Notes: generated by a model not told the origin, from the sequence alone. 64,000 bases of DNA from Planctomycetota bacterium (GCA_020638835.1 JACKHV010000004.1:1-64000), one strand, 5' to 3'. Positions 27,149 to 36,896 are shown, numbered from the stretch's first letter. Numbers and translations are program-made.

Positions 27149-29854
27149 ATGCCCCGCCTCTTCCTCCTCGACGGCACCGCCCTCGCCTACCGCGCGCACT
27201 TCGCGATGTTCCGCTCCGGTCTCACGACGACCGACGGGCGGCCGACCGGAGCCACCTACGGCTTCACCATGACGCTGCGGCGGATCATCGAGCAGGAGAA
27301 GCCCGACCTGGTCGCGGTCGCCTTCGACCCACCCGGCAAGACCTTCCGGCACAAGCAGTTCGCCGACTACAAGGCGACGCGCGAGAAGATGCCCGACGAG
27401 CTCCCGCCGCAGCTCGACGACATCCGCGCGATCGTGCGCGCCTACGGCATCCCGATCTTCGAGGTGCCCGGCTTCGAAGCCGACGACGTGATCGGAACGC
27501 TCTCGACGCAGGCCGAGGCCAAGGGCATGGAGGTCATGATCGTCACCGGCGACAAGGACCTGATGCAGCTCGTCGGGCCGAAGGTGAAGCTCTACAACCT
27601 GTTCAAGCCGAACATCGACCTCGTCATCCAGGACGAGGACTCCGTGCTCGAGAAGTTCGGCACCACGCCCGACCACGTCATCGACGTGCTCGCGATCATG
27701 GGCGACACGTCGGACAACGTCCCGGGCGTCAAGGGCATCGGCGAGAAGGGCGCGACGAAGCTCGTGCAGCAGTTCGGTTCCGTCGAGGGGCTGCTCGAAC
27801 ACCTCGACGAGGTGAAGGGCAAGGCCAAGGAACACATCGAGCGCGACCGCGACCAGCTGTTGATGTCGCTCGAGCTCGTCACGATCGACCGCGAGGTGCC
27901 GCTCGACCCCGGCCTCGAGTCCGTCGGACCTCCCCACCCCGACCCGCAGGCGCTGCTCGAGCTGTTCCACAAGCTCGACTTCAAGAGCCTCGCCGAGAAG
28001 ACGGCGTCCGGCCCGCGCGAGGAGCTGGAACGCGACTACCACATCGTGCGCTCGGACGACGAGCTGGACGCGATGATCGCCGAGCTCGCGAAGGCCGGCG
28101 CGTTCGCGGTCGACACCGAGACGACCAGCTTGTTCCCGCTGCAAGCGGACCTCGTCGGCGTCTCGTTCAGCGCGGCGGAAGGTCGCGCGTTCTACGTGCC
28201 GGCCAACCTCGATCCCCCGCTGAAGGGCGGCACGCCCGGCTTGATCGAGGCGCTGCGCCCGCTGCTCACCGACGCGAAGTACGAGCGCTGGGGCCAGAAC
28301 TACAAGTACGACGCGCTCGTGTTCGCGCACCAAGGCTTGCACGTGCCCCCGCCGGACTTCGACACGATGATCGCGTCCTTCTGCGTGGCGGGCGCCGCGC
28401 GTCGGCACAACCTCGACGAGCTGGCGCTCTACTACTTCGACCTGCGCAAGATCCCGACCTCGGCGGTGATCGGCACGGGCAAGAAGCAGGTCACGATGGC
28501 CGAAGTGCCGATCGAGGAAGTCGGCGAGTACGCCTGTGAGGACGCGGACGTCACCTTCCGCTTGCGCGGCGTGCTGGAACCGGAGCTGGAGAAGGCGGAG
28601 GCGGTCGAGTTGTTCCAGGAATTGGAGCTGCCGCTGGTGCCGGTGCTGACGGCGATGGAAGAGCGCGGCATCCGGGTGGAGACCGAGCAGCTCCACGCGC
28701 TGGGTGAGCAGCTCGGCAAGGAGATCGAGAAACTCGTCTGGGACATCCAGGAGATCGCCGGCGAGAACTTCAACGTCAACAGCACGAAGGCGCTCGGCGA
28801 GGTGCTGTTCGAGAAGCTGCGCATCCAGGACGCCGCGGGCGTCAAGCGACCGAAGCGCACGAAGACGGGATGGTCGACGGACCAGCAGACGCTGTCGGAC
28901 AAGTACGCGGGGGTTCCGATCGTCGAGAAGCTGCTCGAGTATCGCGAGGCGAGCAAGCTGAAGTCGACGTACGTCGACGCGCTACCGCGGTACGTGAACA
29001 ACGAGACGGGTCGCATTCACTGTTCGTTCAGCCAAGTGTCGGCGGCGACGGGGCGCCTGGCGTCGAGTGATCCGAACCTGCAGAACATTCCGGTGCGGAC
29101 CGAGCGCGGTCGGAAGCTGCGCGAGGCGTTCGTGCCGCGGCTCGCGGACGAGCACGGGGAGTGGGAGTTGCTCGCGGCGGACTATTCGCAGGTGGAGCTG
29201 CGGATCATGGCGCACTTCTCGGAGGACCCGTCGATGATCCAGGCCTTCGCGGACGGCAAGGACATTCACGCGTCGACGGCGTCGATTCTGTTCGGCGTGC
29301 CGGAGGGTGAGGTGGATCGGAACCTCAGGTCGAAGGCGAAGGCGATCAACTTCGGCTTGTTGTACGGCATGGGGCCGGCGCGGCTGGCGCGGGAGACCGG
29401 CTTCGACATGGTCGAGGCGCGGAGGTTCATCGACCACTACTTCGATTCGTTCCCGAACGTGCGCGGGTGGTTGGATGCGACGCTCGAGTCGGCGCGGGAC
29501 AAGGGGTATGTGGAGACCTTGTTCGGGAGGAGGCGGGAGATTCCGGACATCAATGCGGACAACGCGCGGTTGCGGGCCGGGGCGGAGAATGTCGCGGTGA
29601 ACACGCCGATCCAGGGGTCGGCCGCGGACATCATCAAGCGGGCGATGATCGATCTGGAGGAGGAGATGAAGGGGTCGGGGTTGAGTGGGAAGTTGTTGCT
29701 GCAGGTGCACGACGAGTTGGTGTTGGAAGTGCCGGTGAAGGAGTTGGAGGAGACGCGGGAGATGGTTGGGCGGAGGATGGAAGGTGCGGCGGAGTTGAGG
29801 GTGCCGTTGGCGGTGGACTTCGGGTCCGGGAAGAATTGGTTGGAGGCGCATTAG
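27149..29854 (+). CDS. polA: DNA polymerase I
   Basis: The 901-residue protein has all three domains: the 5' nuclease (residues 1-~300; FEVPGFEADDVIGTLST, VTGDKDLMQLV), the 3'-5' proofreading exonuclease (~310-490) and the polymerase (~500-901; LLAADYSQVELRIMAHFSED, RSKAKAINFGLLYGMGP, LLQVHDELVLEV). The exonuclease keeps its acidic motifs (AVDTETTSLF, NYKYDALVF, YACEDADVT), so proofreading should be active, unlike the degenerate domain of some PolI enzymes. Codon use changes sharply toward the 3' end: the last ~200 codons favour TTG, GGG, AGG and GTG, whereas the first half uses CTC, GGC and CGC. The adjoining repeat element continues the same G-rich strand bias. Confidence 0.97.
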   Translation: MPRLFLLDGTALAYRAHFAMFRSGLTTTDGRPTGATYGFTMTLRRIIEQEKPDLVAVAFDPPGKTFRHKQFADYKATREKMPDELPPQLDDIRAIVRAYGIPIFEVPGFEADDVIGTLSTQAEAKGMEVMIVTGDKDLMQLVGPKVKLYNLFKPNIDLVIQDEDSVLEKFGTTPDHVIDVLAIMGDTSDNVPGVKGIGEKGATKLVQQFGSVEGLLEHLDEVKGKAKEHIERDRDQLLMSLELVTIDREVPLDPGLESVGPPHPDPQALLELFHKLDFKSLAEKTASGPREELERDYHIVRSDDELDAMIAELAKAGAFAVDTETTSLFPLQADLVGVSFSAAEGRAFYVPANLDPPLKGGTPGLIEALRPLLTDAKYERWGQNYKYDALVFAHQGLHVPPPDFDTMIASFCVAGAARRHNLDELALYYFDLRKIPTSAVIGTGKKQVTMAEVPIEEVGEYACEDADVTFRLRGVLEPELEKAEAVELFQELELPLVPVLTAMEERGIRVETEQLHALGEQLGKEIEKLVWDIQEIAGENFNVNSTKALGEVLFEKLRIQDAAGVKRPKRTKTGWSTDQQTLSDKYAGVPIVEKLLEYREASKLKSTYVDALPRYVNNETGRIHCSFSQVSAATGRLASSDPNLQNIPVRTERGRKLREAFVPRLADEHGEWELLAADYSQVELRIMAHFSEDPSMIQAFADGKDIHASTASILFGVPEGEVDRNLRSKAKAINFGLLYGMGPARLARETGFDMVEARRFIDHYFDSFPNVRGWLDATLESARDKGYVETLFGRRREIPDINADNARLRAGAENVAVNTPIQGSAADIIKRAMIDLEEEMKGSGLSGKLLLQVHDELVLEVPVKELEETREMVGRRMEGAAELRVPLAVDFGSGKNWLEAH

Positions 29855-29875
29855 GTGTCCTGAAGGTCCGGAGCG

Positions 29876-30080
29876 GTGGGAGCCACGGGAGTGGTCATTT
29901 GCTTCACCGTTGAGAGGTGACGGCGGGGTGGGAGCGCTCGACGGCTGAGGGGCAACGGCGGCGTGGGAAGTTCGAGGGCTTCTACCGGGAGGGAAGGTTG
30001 CGCGGGGTGGGAGCGATCGCCGGGTGATGGGCAACGGCGGCGTGTGAGTCGGAGGTGAGAGGGTCGGCGCGGTCTGCGCG
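29876..30080 (+). repeat. Left inverted arm of the RAYT element
   Basis: This ~205-bp arm begins about 22 bases after the polA stop. Within it a ~42-base motif recurs twice (GGTGGGAGCG...GGGCAACGGCGGCGTG, at 29926 and 30006 onward). The partner is 31365-31572 in inverse orientation. Confidence 0.75.
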
Positions 30081-30370
30081 GCGGAGCGGTGAGAGGATCG
30101 GCGGGGTGTGCGCGGCGGAGCGGTGAGAGGTTCGGCGGGGTGTGCGCGGCGGAGCGGTGAGAGGTTCGGCGGGGTGTGCGCGGCGGAGCGGTGAGAGGTT
30201 CGGCGCGGTCTGCGCGGCGGAGCAGTGAGAGGTTCGGCGCGGTGTGCGCGGCCGAGCGGTGAGCGGTTCGGCGCGGTCTGCGCGGCGGAGCAGTGAGAGG
30301 TTCGGCGCGGTGTGTGCGGCGGAGCGGTGAGAGATTCGGCGGGGTGTGCGCGGCGGCGCGGTGAGGTGCG
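30055..30370 (+). repeat. 34-bp tandem repeat array, about nine units
   Basis: Units begin with GTGAG at 30055, 30089, 30123, 30157, 30191, 30225, 30259, 30293, 30327 and a decayed one at 30361, a perfect 34-base register. The consensus starts GTGAGAGGTTCGGCG and continues with GGTSTGCGCGGCGGAGCR. Units 5-8 alternate between GGTCTG and GGTGTG, a dimer-like higher-order period. There are no spacers, so it is not CRISPR, and 34 is not a multiple of three, so it is not a peptide repeat. Confidence 0.9.
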
Positions 30371-30536
30371 GGTGCGGCACGCGTCCGCAGCGTTGGGCGC
30401 GCGGCCGGTGTGAGTGCGCGGGCGGCGCGGAAAGACCGCCGCTTTCAAGTTCTGGAACTGGCTTGAACCGTCTCCATTTGGCGAATAGCTCGCGAATTCG
30501 ACACTTTCGCGGGAACCGCTCCGCCTCCCGTTCGTC

Positions 30537-31229
30537 TTGACCAACGTGCGAAGAGCGAAGCAGACGGAGCTGGAGTTTCCCGAAAGCGTTGGCTGGGGTG
30601 GAAGGCGCGCGGGGGCCGGTCGGCGCAAGCGCTCCAGGGGTTCGGCGCACGGGAAGCGCGCGGGTGTTTCTCCGCACGACCCGCGACTCGTGACGATGAA
30701 GTGTGCGCGGGGCTTGCCTTCGTTGCGCACGCGCGTCGCGGGCCCCGTGATCGTGGAAGCGATCCGGAGCGCGCAGAGGGAGCGGTTCCGCATCTGCCAC
30801 TTCTCGATCCAGCGCGATCACCTGCACTTGATCGTGGAGGCCGACGACCGCCGCGCGTTGGGCGCCGGCATGAAGGGCCTCGCGTGTCGGATCGCCCGTG
30901 GCTTGAACCGCTGCTGGGAGCGCAAGGGCTCGGTGTTCGCGGAGCGCTTCCACGACCTCGTGCTGCGCAGCCTGCGCCAGGTGCGGAACGCCTTGGTCTA
31001 CGTGCTGAACAACCACCGCAAGCACGGCGTCGCGCTGGACTCGCGGAGCGCGCCGCGCCCGGACCTCTTCTCCTCGGGCATCTACTTCGACGGCTGGTCG
31101 GACCACCCCCGCGAGTACGACCCGCGCGAGCCCGACTCGTACGTCGCCGCCGGCGGGTGGAAGCTGCGCCTCGGCTGGCGACACCGGCACCAACGCTTCT
31201 CGCTCCTCACTCTGCCCGCACGCCGCTGA
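30537..31229 (+). CDS. REP-associated tyrosine transposase-like protein (RAYT, Y1 family)
   Basis: A 230-residue protein of the IS200-like Y1/RAYT group. These single-strand nucleases move IS200/IS605 elements or act on REP hairpins. The N-terminus has the usual polar leader KQTELEFPESVGWGGRRAGA seen in many stand-alone planctomycete members. The HUH motif appears as RDHLHLIVEADD (His-x-His) and the Tyr region as ALVYVLNNHRKHG. A TTG at 30537 or the GTG at 30546 could be the start; there is no ATG. The gene is alone on its transcript, in a locally AT-richer pocket (about 30440-30540), and sits centrally between two long inverted arms. Confidence 0.8.
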   Translation: MTNVRRAKQTELEFPESVGWGGRRAGAGRRKRSRGSAHGKRAGVSPHDPRLVTMKCARGLPSLRTRVAGPVIVEAIRSAQRERFRICHFSIQRDHLHLIVEADDRRALGAGMKGLACRIARGLNRCWERKGSVFAERFHDLVLRSLRQVRNALVYVLNNHRKHGVALDSRSAPRPDLFSSGIYFDGWSDHPREYDPREPDSYVAAGGWKLRLGWRHRHQRFSLLTLPARR

Positions 31230-31364
31230 CCTCTCTCTCCGTCCGCCCCTCCGGCTTCCTCTTCCTCTTCCATTCCTCTCCCTCGCGCCAACTCGCCGCC
31301 CGCCCGAGCGCCCGCAGCCACCCGAACCTTCCAGCTCCGGACCGCGCCGTCGCTCTCACTTCCC

Positions 31365-31572
31365 CTCGCCTCACACCCCGCCGAAGCTCCCACCTCCCGC
31401 CCACACACCGCCGTTGCCCTTCACCCGGCGATCGCTCCCGCGACGCGCCACCTCCCCTCCCGGTCGAAGCCCTAGAACCTCTCACCGCACCGTTGCCCCT
31501 CAGCCGTCGAGCGCTTCCACCCCGCCGTTCCCTCTCAACGGTGAAGCAACTCACCCCTCCCGCGCTTCCCAC
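31365..31572 (-). repeat. Right inverted arm of the RAYT element
   Basis: The reverse complement of this stretch aligns along its length with 29876-30080. At its inner side two 34-base units in register (GTGGGAGCTTCGGCGGGGTG, then GTGAGAGCGACGGCGCGGTC) correspond to the array next to the left arm. The 226 bases from its outer edge to the ferredoxin start hold no gene that I can see. Confidence 0.72.
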
Positions 31573-31798
31573 CACCCCCGCGGTTCCCACCCCTCCGAGC
31601 CGTCCATCACCGGAGTCCCAGCTCCGCTTCCATCCCCCCTCCGCTCCCCCAACCCCCTGACCCCCAACGGCTTGCGTCCCGCTCGCGCGAGTTCGTGCTA
31701 GGCTCGGGTCCGAGCTTGTCTCCAGCGGCGGCGGGCCTATCTTCGATGACCCTCGACGGGCCCGAGGGCCCCGCCGCGACCTTTCCCCCAGCTGAACC

Positions 31799-32968
31799 AT
31801 GGCCGAAGCAGAGACCCAGTCCGTCATCTCGATCGACAGCTTCCGCGTCGATCCCGAGGCGTGCATCGCGTGCGATGCGTGCTGCCAGGACTTCCCCGAG
31901 ATCTTCTACATGGGGGACGACCAGAAGGCGCACGCGCGGGACGACCAGAAGGCCGACCTGTACAACGCGCGCACGGTCGTCGACATCTGTCCGACGGACG
32001 CGATCCACTTCTCGGGCGAGCTGCCCGAGGCGGAGGATCTCGGCAAGCTGACCGAGGTTCCCGGTTGGGAGCTCGAGTGGGCGAAGTGGCGCCACGTCGA
32101 AGAGGACAAGGTCGAGCGCGATCGCCGCTACGGCCGCGACTACACGGTCAGCGAGGAAGACGGCTACGTGCACATCCACATGAACCTGCCGACGCGGGTT
32201 CCGGCGGTGCGCGATCGCTTCAAGTACGGCTTGCCGGAAGTGATGCCTGACTACGGTTCGCACGTCTACCGGAAGGGCAACCAGGTCCTGATCACGGCGT
32301 GGGTCAAGGATCCGAAGGTGAAGGCGCTGTGCCACACTTCCTCGTCCTTCCCCGGTCAGTTCACGGCGAGCTTCGACGTGCACCGCGACGTGATCGGGAT
32401 GAAGCACCGCCACGACGCGCACGGCATCGTCGAGGTGATCCTCTTCACCGACCAGGCGAAGATGGACAACTGGGCGTGGCGCTCGCACTTCATCACGACG
32501 GCGTGCACGGCTTGCTCGATCTGCGAACGCGTCTGCCCGACGAACGCGATCACCTCGGGCGAAGAGCGCTACCACATCGAGCCGGACCTCTGCATCAACT
32601 GCTCGGTCTGCGGCGTCTACTGCCCCTTCGACGCCATCGACGACGCGAAGGAAGTGGTGGTCCAGAAGATCAAGCCCAAGCAGGTCCCGAAGGCCGAGGT
32701 CCACGAGGAACTCTGCACGGGTTGCGAGTACTGCGTCGACGTGTGTCCCTTCGAGGCGCTCGAGATGGTCCCCGCCCCCGGCTTCGAGGGCACGCCGGTC
32801 GGACTGCTGCCGCAGAACAACCGCATCGCGGCCGTGATCGAGAAGAACTGCATCTCCTGCAAGCTCTGCGAGCAGGTCTGCATCAAGGACGCCGTGGTCG
32901 TGCCGCGCGCGCACCAGTTCGAGGACATCGGCATGTCCTTCATGAGCTACCTGACCGACGAACACTGA
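31799..32968 (+). CDS. Multi-cluster 4Fe-4S ferredoxin-like protein
   Basis: A 389-residue electron-transfer protein with five cysteine motifs. An N-terminal ferredoxin has ACIACDACCQDFPEIF plus VVDICPTDAI. After about 150 residues without cysteine motifs (HIHMNLPTRVPAVRDRFKYG and onward, resembling nothing I know) come CTACSICERVCPTNAI, CINCSVCGVYCPFDAI, CTGCEYCVDVCPFEAL and CISCKLCEQVCIKDAV. It is soluble by appearance, with no signal or membrane segment. It is not in an obvious operon: a terminator follows, and the RAYT element precedes it. The partner enzyme is unknown. Confidence 0.85.
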   Translation: MAEAETQSVISIDSFRVDPEACIACDACCQDFPEIFYMGDDQKAHARDDQKADLYNARTVVDICPTDAIHFSGELPEAEDLGKLTEVPGWELEWAKWRHVEEDKVERDRRYGRDYTVSEEDGYVHIHMNLPTRVPAVRDRFKYGLPEVMPDYGSHVYRKGNQVLITAWVKDPKVKALCHTSSSFPGQFTASFDVHRDVIGMKHRHDAHGIVEVILFTDQAKMDNWAWRSHFITTACTACSICERVCPTNAITSGEERYHIEPDLCINCSVCGVYCPFDAIDDAKEVVVQKIKPKQVPKAEVHEELCTGCEYCVDVCPFEALEMVPAPGFEGTPVGLLPQNNRIAAVIEKNCISCKLCEQVCIKDAVVVPRAHQFEDIGMSFMSYLTDEH

Positions 32969-32993
32969 TCGCGGCGCGGAGATCGAATCGCGG

Positions 32994-33031
32994 CGGCGGC
33001 CGGTCCCGGGGGGGATCGGCCGCCGTCTTTT
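32994..33031 (+). terminator. Rho-independent terminator
   Basis: CGGCGGCCG (32994-33002) pairs with CGGCCGCCG (33017-33025), followed by TCTTTT. It lies 25 bases after the ferredoxin stop. Confidence 0.85.
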
Positions 33032-33269
33032 CGGAAGCAGGCGAATCCCGCCCGATCGATCGGGAACCCTCGCGCGGAACGGTCCGTCTAGACCTCTAGG
33101 TCCGGTCGCTCCGCCGTGATGGACCGTAGGGATGCAGGGCTGTCACATCCAAGCGGAGCGGCCCGGTCCCTCAACGGCTCCCCCCCCGCATCCCTCCGGC
33201 GCGCTCCGGCTTCGAGCGCGCCGGACGTTCCACCGATCCCCCAGCGGCCGTCCCTCGCGGCCTCTCCCC
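33032..33269 (+). promoter_or_regulatory. Upstream region of the M43 protease gene, with 14-bp palindrome
   Basis: These 238 bases carry CCCGATCGATCGGG at 33051-33064, the same perfect palindrome found at 9616-9629 upstream of the lectin-domain gene. A TCTAGACCTCTAGG pair follows near 33087-33101. The coding frame is open back to 33132 but the product before 33270 is Arg/Pro-rich without a signal peptide, so it is treated as leader. Confidence 0.35.
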
Positions 33270-35549
33270 ATGCGCCTCACACCCCCTGCCGCGGCCCTCG
33301 GGCTCGCCGCCGCGCTCTTCGTTCCCTCGCACGCCGCCGCCCAGAACCTGACGGCCGCGGTGCAGAATCCGCAGGCGCCCTTCGCGCAGGGCTCCGGAGT
33401 CGTGATCGGCGGCAAGTCCTGGCCCAGCTGGCAGGCGTGGAACTCCTCGGCGGGCTTCCGCGCGCAGGGACGTCGCTGCGGAACGGCGCCGATCGACCTC
33501 GCGACCGCGGCGCCGAGCTTCGCCGCCACCTCGGACTGCAACTTCAGCCAGACGAACACGCTGGCGCAGTACGACCCCGGCGCGGTCTACACGATCCAGG
33601 TCGTCGTGCACGTGATCGAGACGAACAGCGGCACGGGGCACCTCTCGGCGTCGATGGTGCAGTCCCAGATCGACATCTTGAACGAGGACTTCCGCGCGCT
33701 CTCCGGCACGCCGGGCTCGGGCGGCGTCGATACGAAGATCCAGTTCGAGCTCGCCACCCTGGATCCCGGCGGCAGCCCCACGACGGGCATCACGTACACG
33801 ACCAACAACACCTGGTTCAACGACAGCGGCTCGTACTGGACCTCGCTGGCCTGGGATCCGGACCAATACCTGAACATCTACACGAACGACGCGGGCGGCA
33901 ACCTCGGCTACGTGCCCTACCTGCCGCCTTCGGGTAACTCCGGCAACTCGTCGGACCGTGTGGTGATCCTGTACTCCTCCTTCGGCCGGAACAGCTCCAA
34001 CTGGCCCTACCACCAGGGCCGCACCACCACGCACGAAGTCGGTCACTACCTCGGCCTCTTCCACACCTTCGAAGGCGGCTGCGGCGGCGGCGGTTGCAGC
34101 ACCAGCGGCGACCTGATCTGCGACACGAACGCGGAGTCGTCTGCCAACTGGGGCTGCGCGACGAGCTCGACCAGCTGCGGTTCCTCCGACCCGGTCCGCA
34201 ACTACATGGACTACTCGGACGACACCTGCATGACGGGCTTCACGGCCGACCAGGCCAACCGCATGCGCTGCACGCTCGAGAACTGGCGTCCCACGCTCTA
34301 CACGACCGGCACGACCGGCCCCGCGGACGATATCTACGAGGAGAACGACAACTGCTCGATCGCCGCGGTCATCGGCGCGGGTACCGACGTCGGCCTGAAC
34401 GTCGCGAAGACGGACGAGGACTACTACGCGATCACGCTGGCGGACGGCGAGACGTTGCAGGTCGACCTCTCCTTCACGAACGCGAACGGCGACATCGACT
34501 GCTACCTGTACGGCTCGGCCGGCATCAACTGCGGCGACAAGACGAACTACCTGGTGCGCGGCTTCTCGAGCACGGACGACGAGTCGATCAGCTGGGTGAA
34601 CAACACCGGGGCCACGAAGACCTACTGGCTGCAGGTCAACATGTACGACAGCGCGTCCAACGCGGACGACAACAGCTACGACATGACCGTCACGATCACG
34701 GCCGCCCCCGTCTCCGACGACGCCTTCGAGGACAACGACACCTGCGCGACGCCGTGGCCCTTGCTGCCCGGCAGCTACCCGAACCTGACGGTGCGCAGCG
34801 ACGACGAGGACTACTTCGAGGTGGACGTGCCCTCGGGCGCGACGATCGACGTCTCCGCGCTGCACACCGCGGCGACGGCCGACATCGACATCTACCTCTA
34901 CGCCGGCGTCGGCGACTGCGTCTTCGACAACTGGCTCGTGCGCGGCTACACCAGCACCGACGACGAGCAGATGTCGTACACGAACAACTCGGGCGCCGAC
35001 GGCAGCTATGTCATCAAGGTGCACATCTGGAACAACTCGGGTCCCGAGAACCAGTACGACCTGATCATCGACGTGACGGGCGGCGGCCCGATCGCCAGCT
35101 CGTTCTGCACGGGTGAGGGCACCGGCGGCGTCTGCCCCTGCCTGAACTGGTCGAACGCGGGCTCCGGCGAAGGCTGCCTCAACTCGCAGGGCCACGGCGC
35201 GGTGCTGACGGCGAACGGTTCGAACTCCTTCGCGGCGGACGACCTGAGCTTCACCGTGACGCAAGCGCGTCCGGGCCAACCCGCCCTGCTGCTGCAGGGC
35301 AGCGTCGCGATCTCAACGCCCTTCAAGGACGGCATCCTGTGCATGGGCAACCCGACGCGGCGCCTCGAAGTCGTCGGACTGGACGGCACGGGCAGCGGCA
35401 GCTCGACCAGCTCGATCGTTACCGAGGGCAACATCCCCGGTCCCGGCGTGAGTCGTTTCTATCAGATGTGGTACCGCGACCCGGGCCCCGGCTCGCCCTG
35501 CAGCACGGGCTCGAACTTCAGCCAGGGACTCCAAGTGGACTGGCAGTGA
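33270..35549 (+). CDS. Secreted M43 (pappalysin-like) metalloprotease with PPC domains
   Basis: A 759-residue exported metalloprotease. The signal peptide starts MRLTPPAAALGLAAALFVPS and should be cut near residue 25. The catalytic domain has the extended zinc motif HEVGHYLGLFHTF at about residues 255-267 and the Met-turn NYMDYSDDTCM near 311, the M43 cytophagalysin/pappalysin pattern. Two PPC domains follow, near 353 (DDIYEENDNCSIAAVIGAGT) and 483 (DDAFEDNDTCATPWPLLPGS). The last ~148 residues are the cysteine-rich module shared with the proteins at 9702 and 11373. Its TGA stop is the first base triplet of a palindromic repeat element. Confidence 0.93.
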   Translation: MRLTPPAAALGLAAALFVPSHAAAQNLTAAVQNPQAPFAQGSGVVIGGKSWPSWQAWNSSAGFRAQGRRCGTAPIDLATAAPSFAATSDCNFSQTNTLAQYDPGAVYTIQVVVHVIETNSGTGHLSASMVQSQIDILNEDFRALSGTPGSGGVDTKIQFELATLDPGGSPTTGITYTTNNTWFNDSGSYWTSLAWDPDQYLNIYTNDAGGNLGYVPYLPPSGNSGNSSDRVVILYSSFGRNSSNWPYHQGRTTTHEVGHYLGLFHTFEGGCGGGGCSTSGDLICDTNAESSANWGCATSSTSCGSSDPVRNYMDYSDDTCMTGFTADQANRMRCTLENWRPTLYTTGTTGPADDIYEENDNCSIAAVIGAGTDVGLNVAKTDEDYYAITLADGETLQVDLSFTNANGDIDCYLYGSAGINCGDKTNYLVRGFSSTDDESISWVNNTGATKTYWLQVNMYDSASNADDNSYDMTVTITAAPVSDDAFEDNDTCATPWPLLPGSYPNLTVRSDDEDYFEVDVPSGATIDVSALHTAATADIDIYLYAGVGDCVFDNWLVRGYTSTDDEQMSYTNNSGADGSYVIKVHIWNNSGPENQYDLIIDVTGGGPIASSFCTGEGTGGVCPCLNWSNAGSGEGCLNSQGHGAVLTANGSNSFAADDLSFTVTQARPGQPALLLQGSVAISTPFKDGILCMGNPTRRLEVVGLDGTGSGSSTSSIVTEGNIPGPGVSRFYQMWYRDPGPGSPCSTGSNFSQGLQVDWQ

Positions 35550-35645
35550 AGTACGGTACCGCGTTCGTTTTTCCAAAATAGCGGGGCCCGCGCCGACGGC
35601 GCGGGCCCCGCTATTTTGCTCAGAAAACGAACGCGGTACCGTACT

Positions 35646-35650
<5 letters not shown>
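35545..35650. repeat. Palindromic repeat element, copy 1
   Basis: A near-perfect 106-bp palindrome: AGTGAAGTACGGTACCGCGT at the left end is mirrored at the right end, and inner arms rich in GGGCCCGCGCC meet at a four-base loop (GACG). One internal mismatch patch (TTCC against GCTCAG) interrupts the arms. The TGA of the left end is the stop of the M43 protease gene and the TGA of the right end, on the other strand, is the stop of dinB. T runs on each arm would also let it act as a bidirectional terminator. The same outer ~30 bases recur at 38039-38137. Confidence 0.9.

Positions 35651-36896
<1,246 letters not shown>

Larger units (their letters stand above)
29876..31572 (+). mobile_element. 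RAYT-bearing element with long imperfect inverted arms
   Basis: A Y1-type transposase gene (30537-31229) lies between two inverted arms, 29876-30080 and 31365-31572. In the best core, 29899-29958 matches the reverse complement of 31490-31549 at 57 of 60 positions by manual alignment; over the whole arms identity is roughly 80%. Nine and a bit 34-bp units sit inside the left arm, and two units in the same register lie at the inner edge of the right arm. The plus strand is G-rich on the left and C-rich on the right. Size and arms are unlike a normal IS200/IS605 element, which has short subterminal hairpins. I see no target-site duplication. Confidence 0.65.

Noticed and set aside
27086..28696. 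Long reverse-strand frame joined to the kinase-like gene, antisense to polA
   Set aside because: Composition is that of a shadow frame (Val/Arg/Leu/Asp-rich with no domain); polA on the other strand is certain.
30055..30370. Regular repeat that could be taken for a CRISPR array
   Set aside because: Units are directly adjacent with no unique spacers, and no cas gene is present.
29982..31193. A 403-codon reverse-strand frame with repeated peptides such as RTSHRSAAHTP
   Set aside because: It is the antisense of the 34-bp array and the RAYT gene. The peptide repeat arises from the tandem DNA repeat shifting frame, and there is no recognisable domain or start.
33132..33269. N-terminal extension of the M43 protease
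   Set aside because: It codes for Pro/Arg/Ser-rich sequence and would bury the clear signal peptide that starts at 33270.
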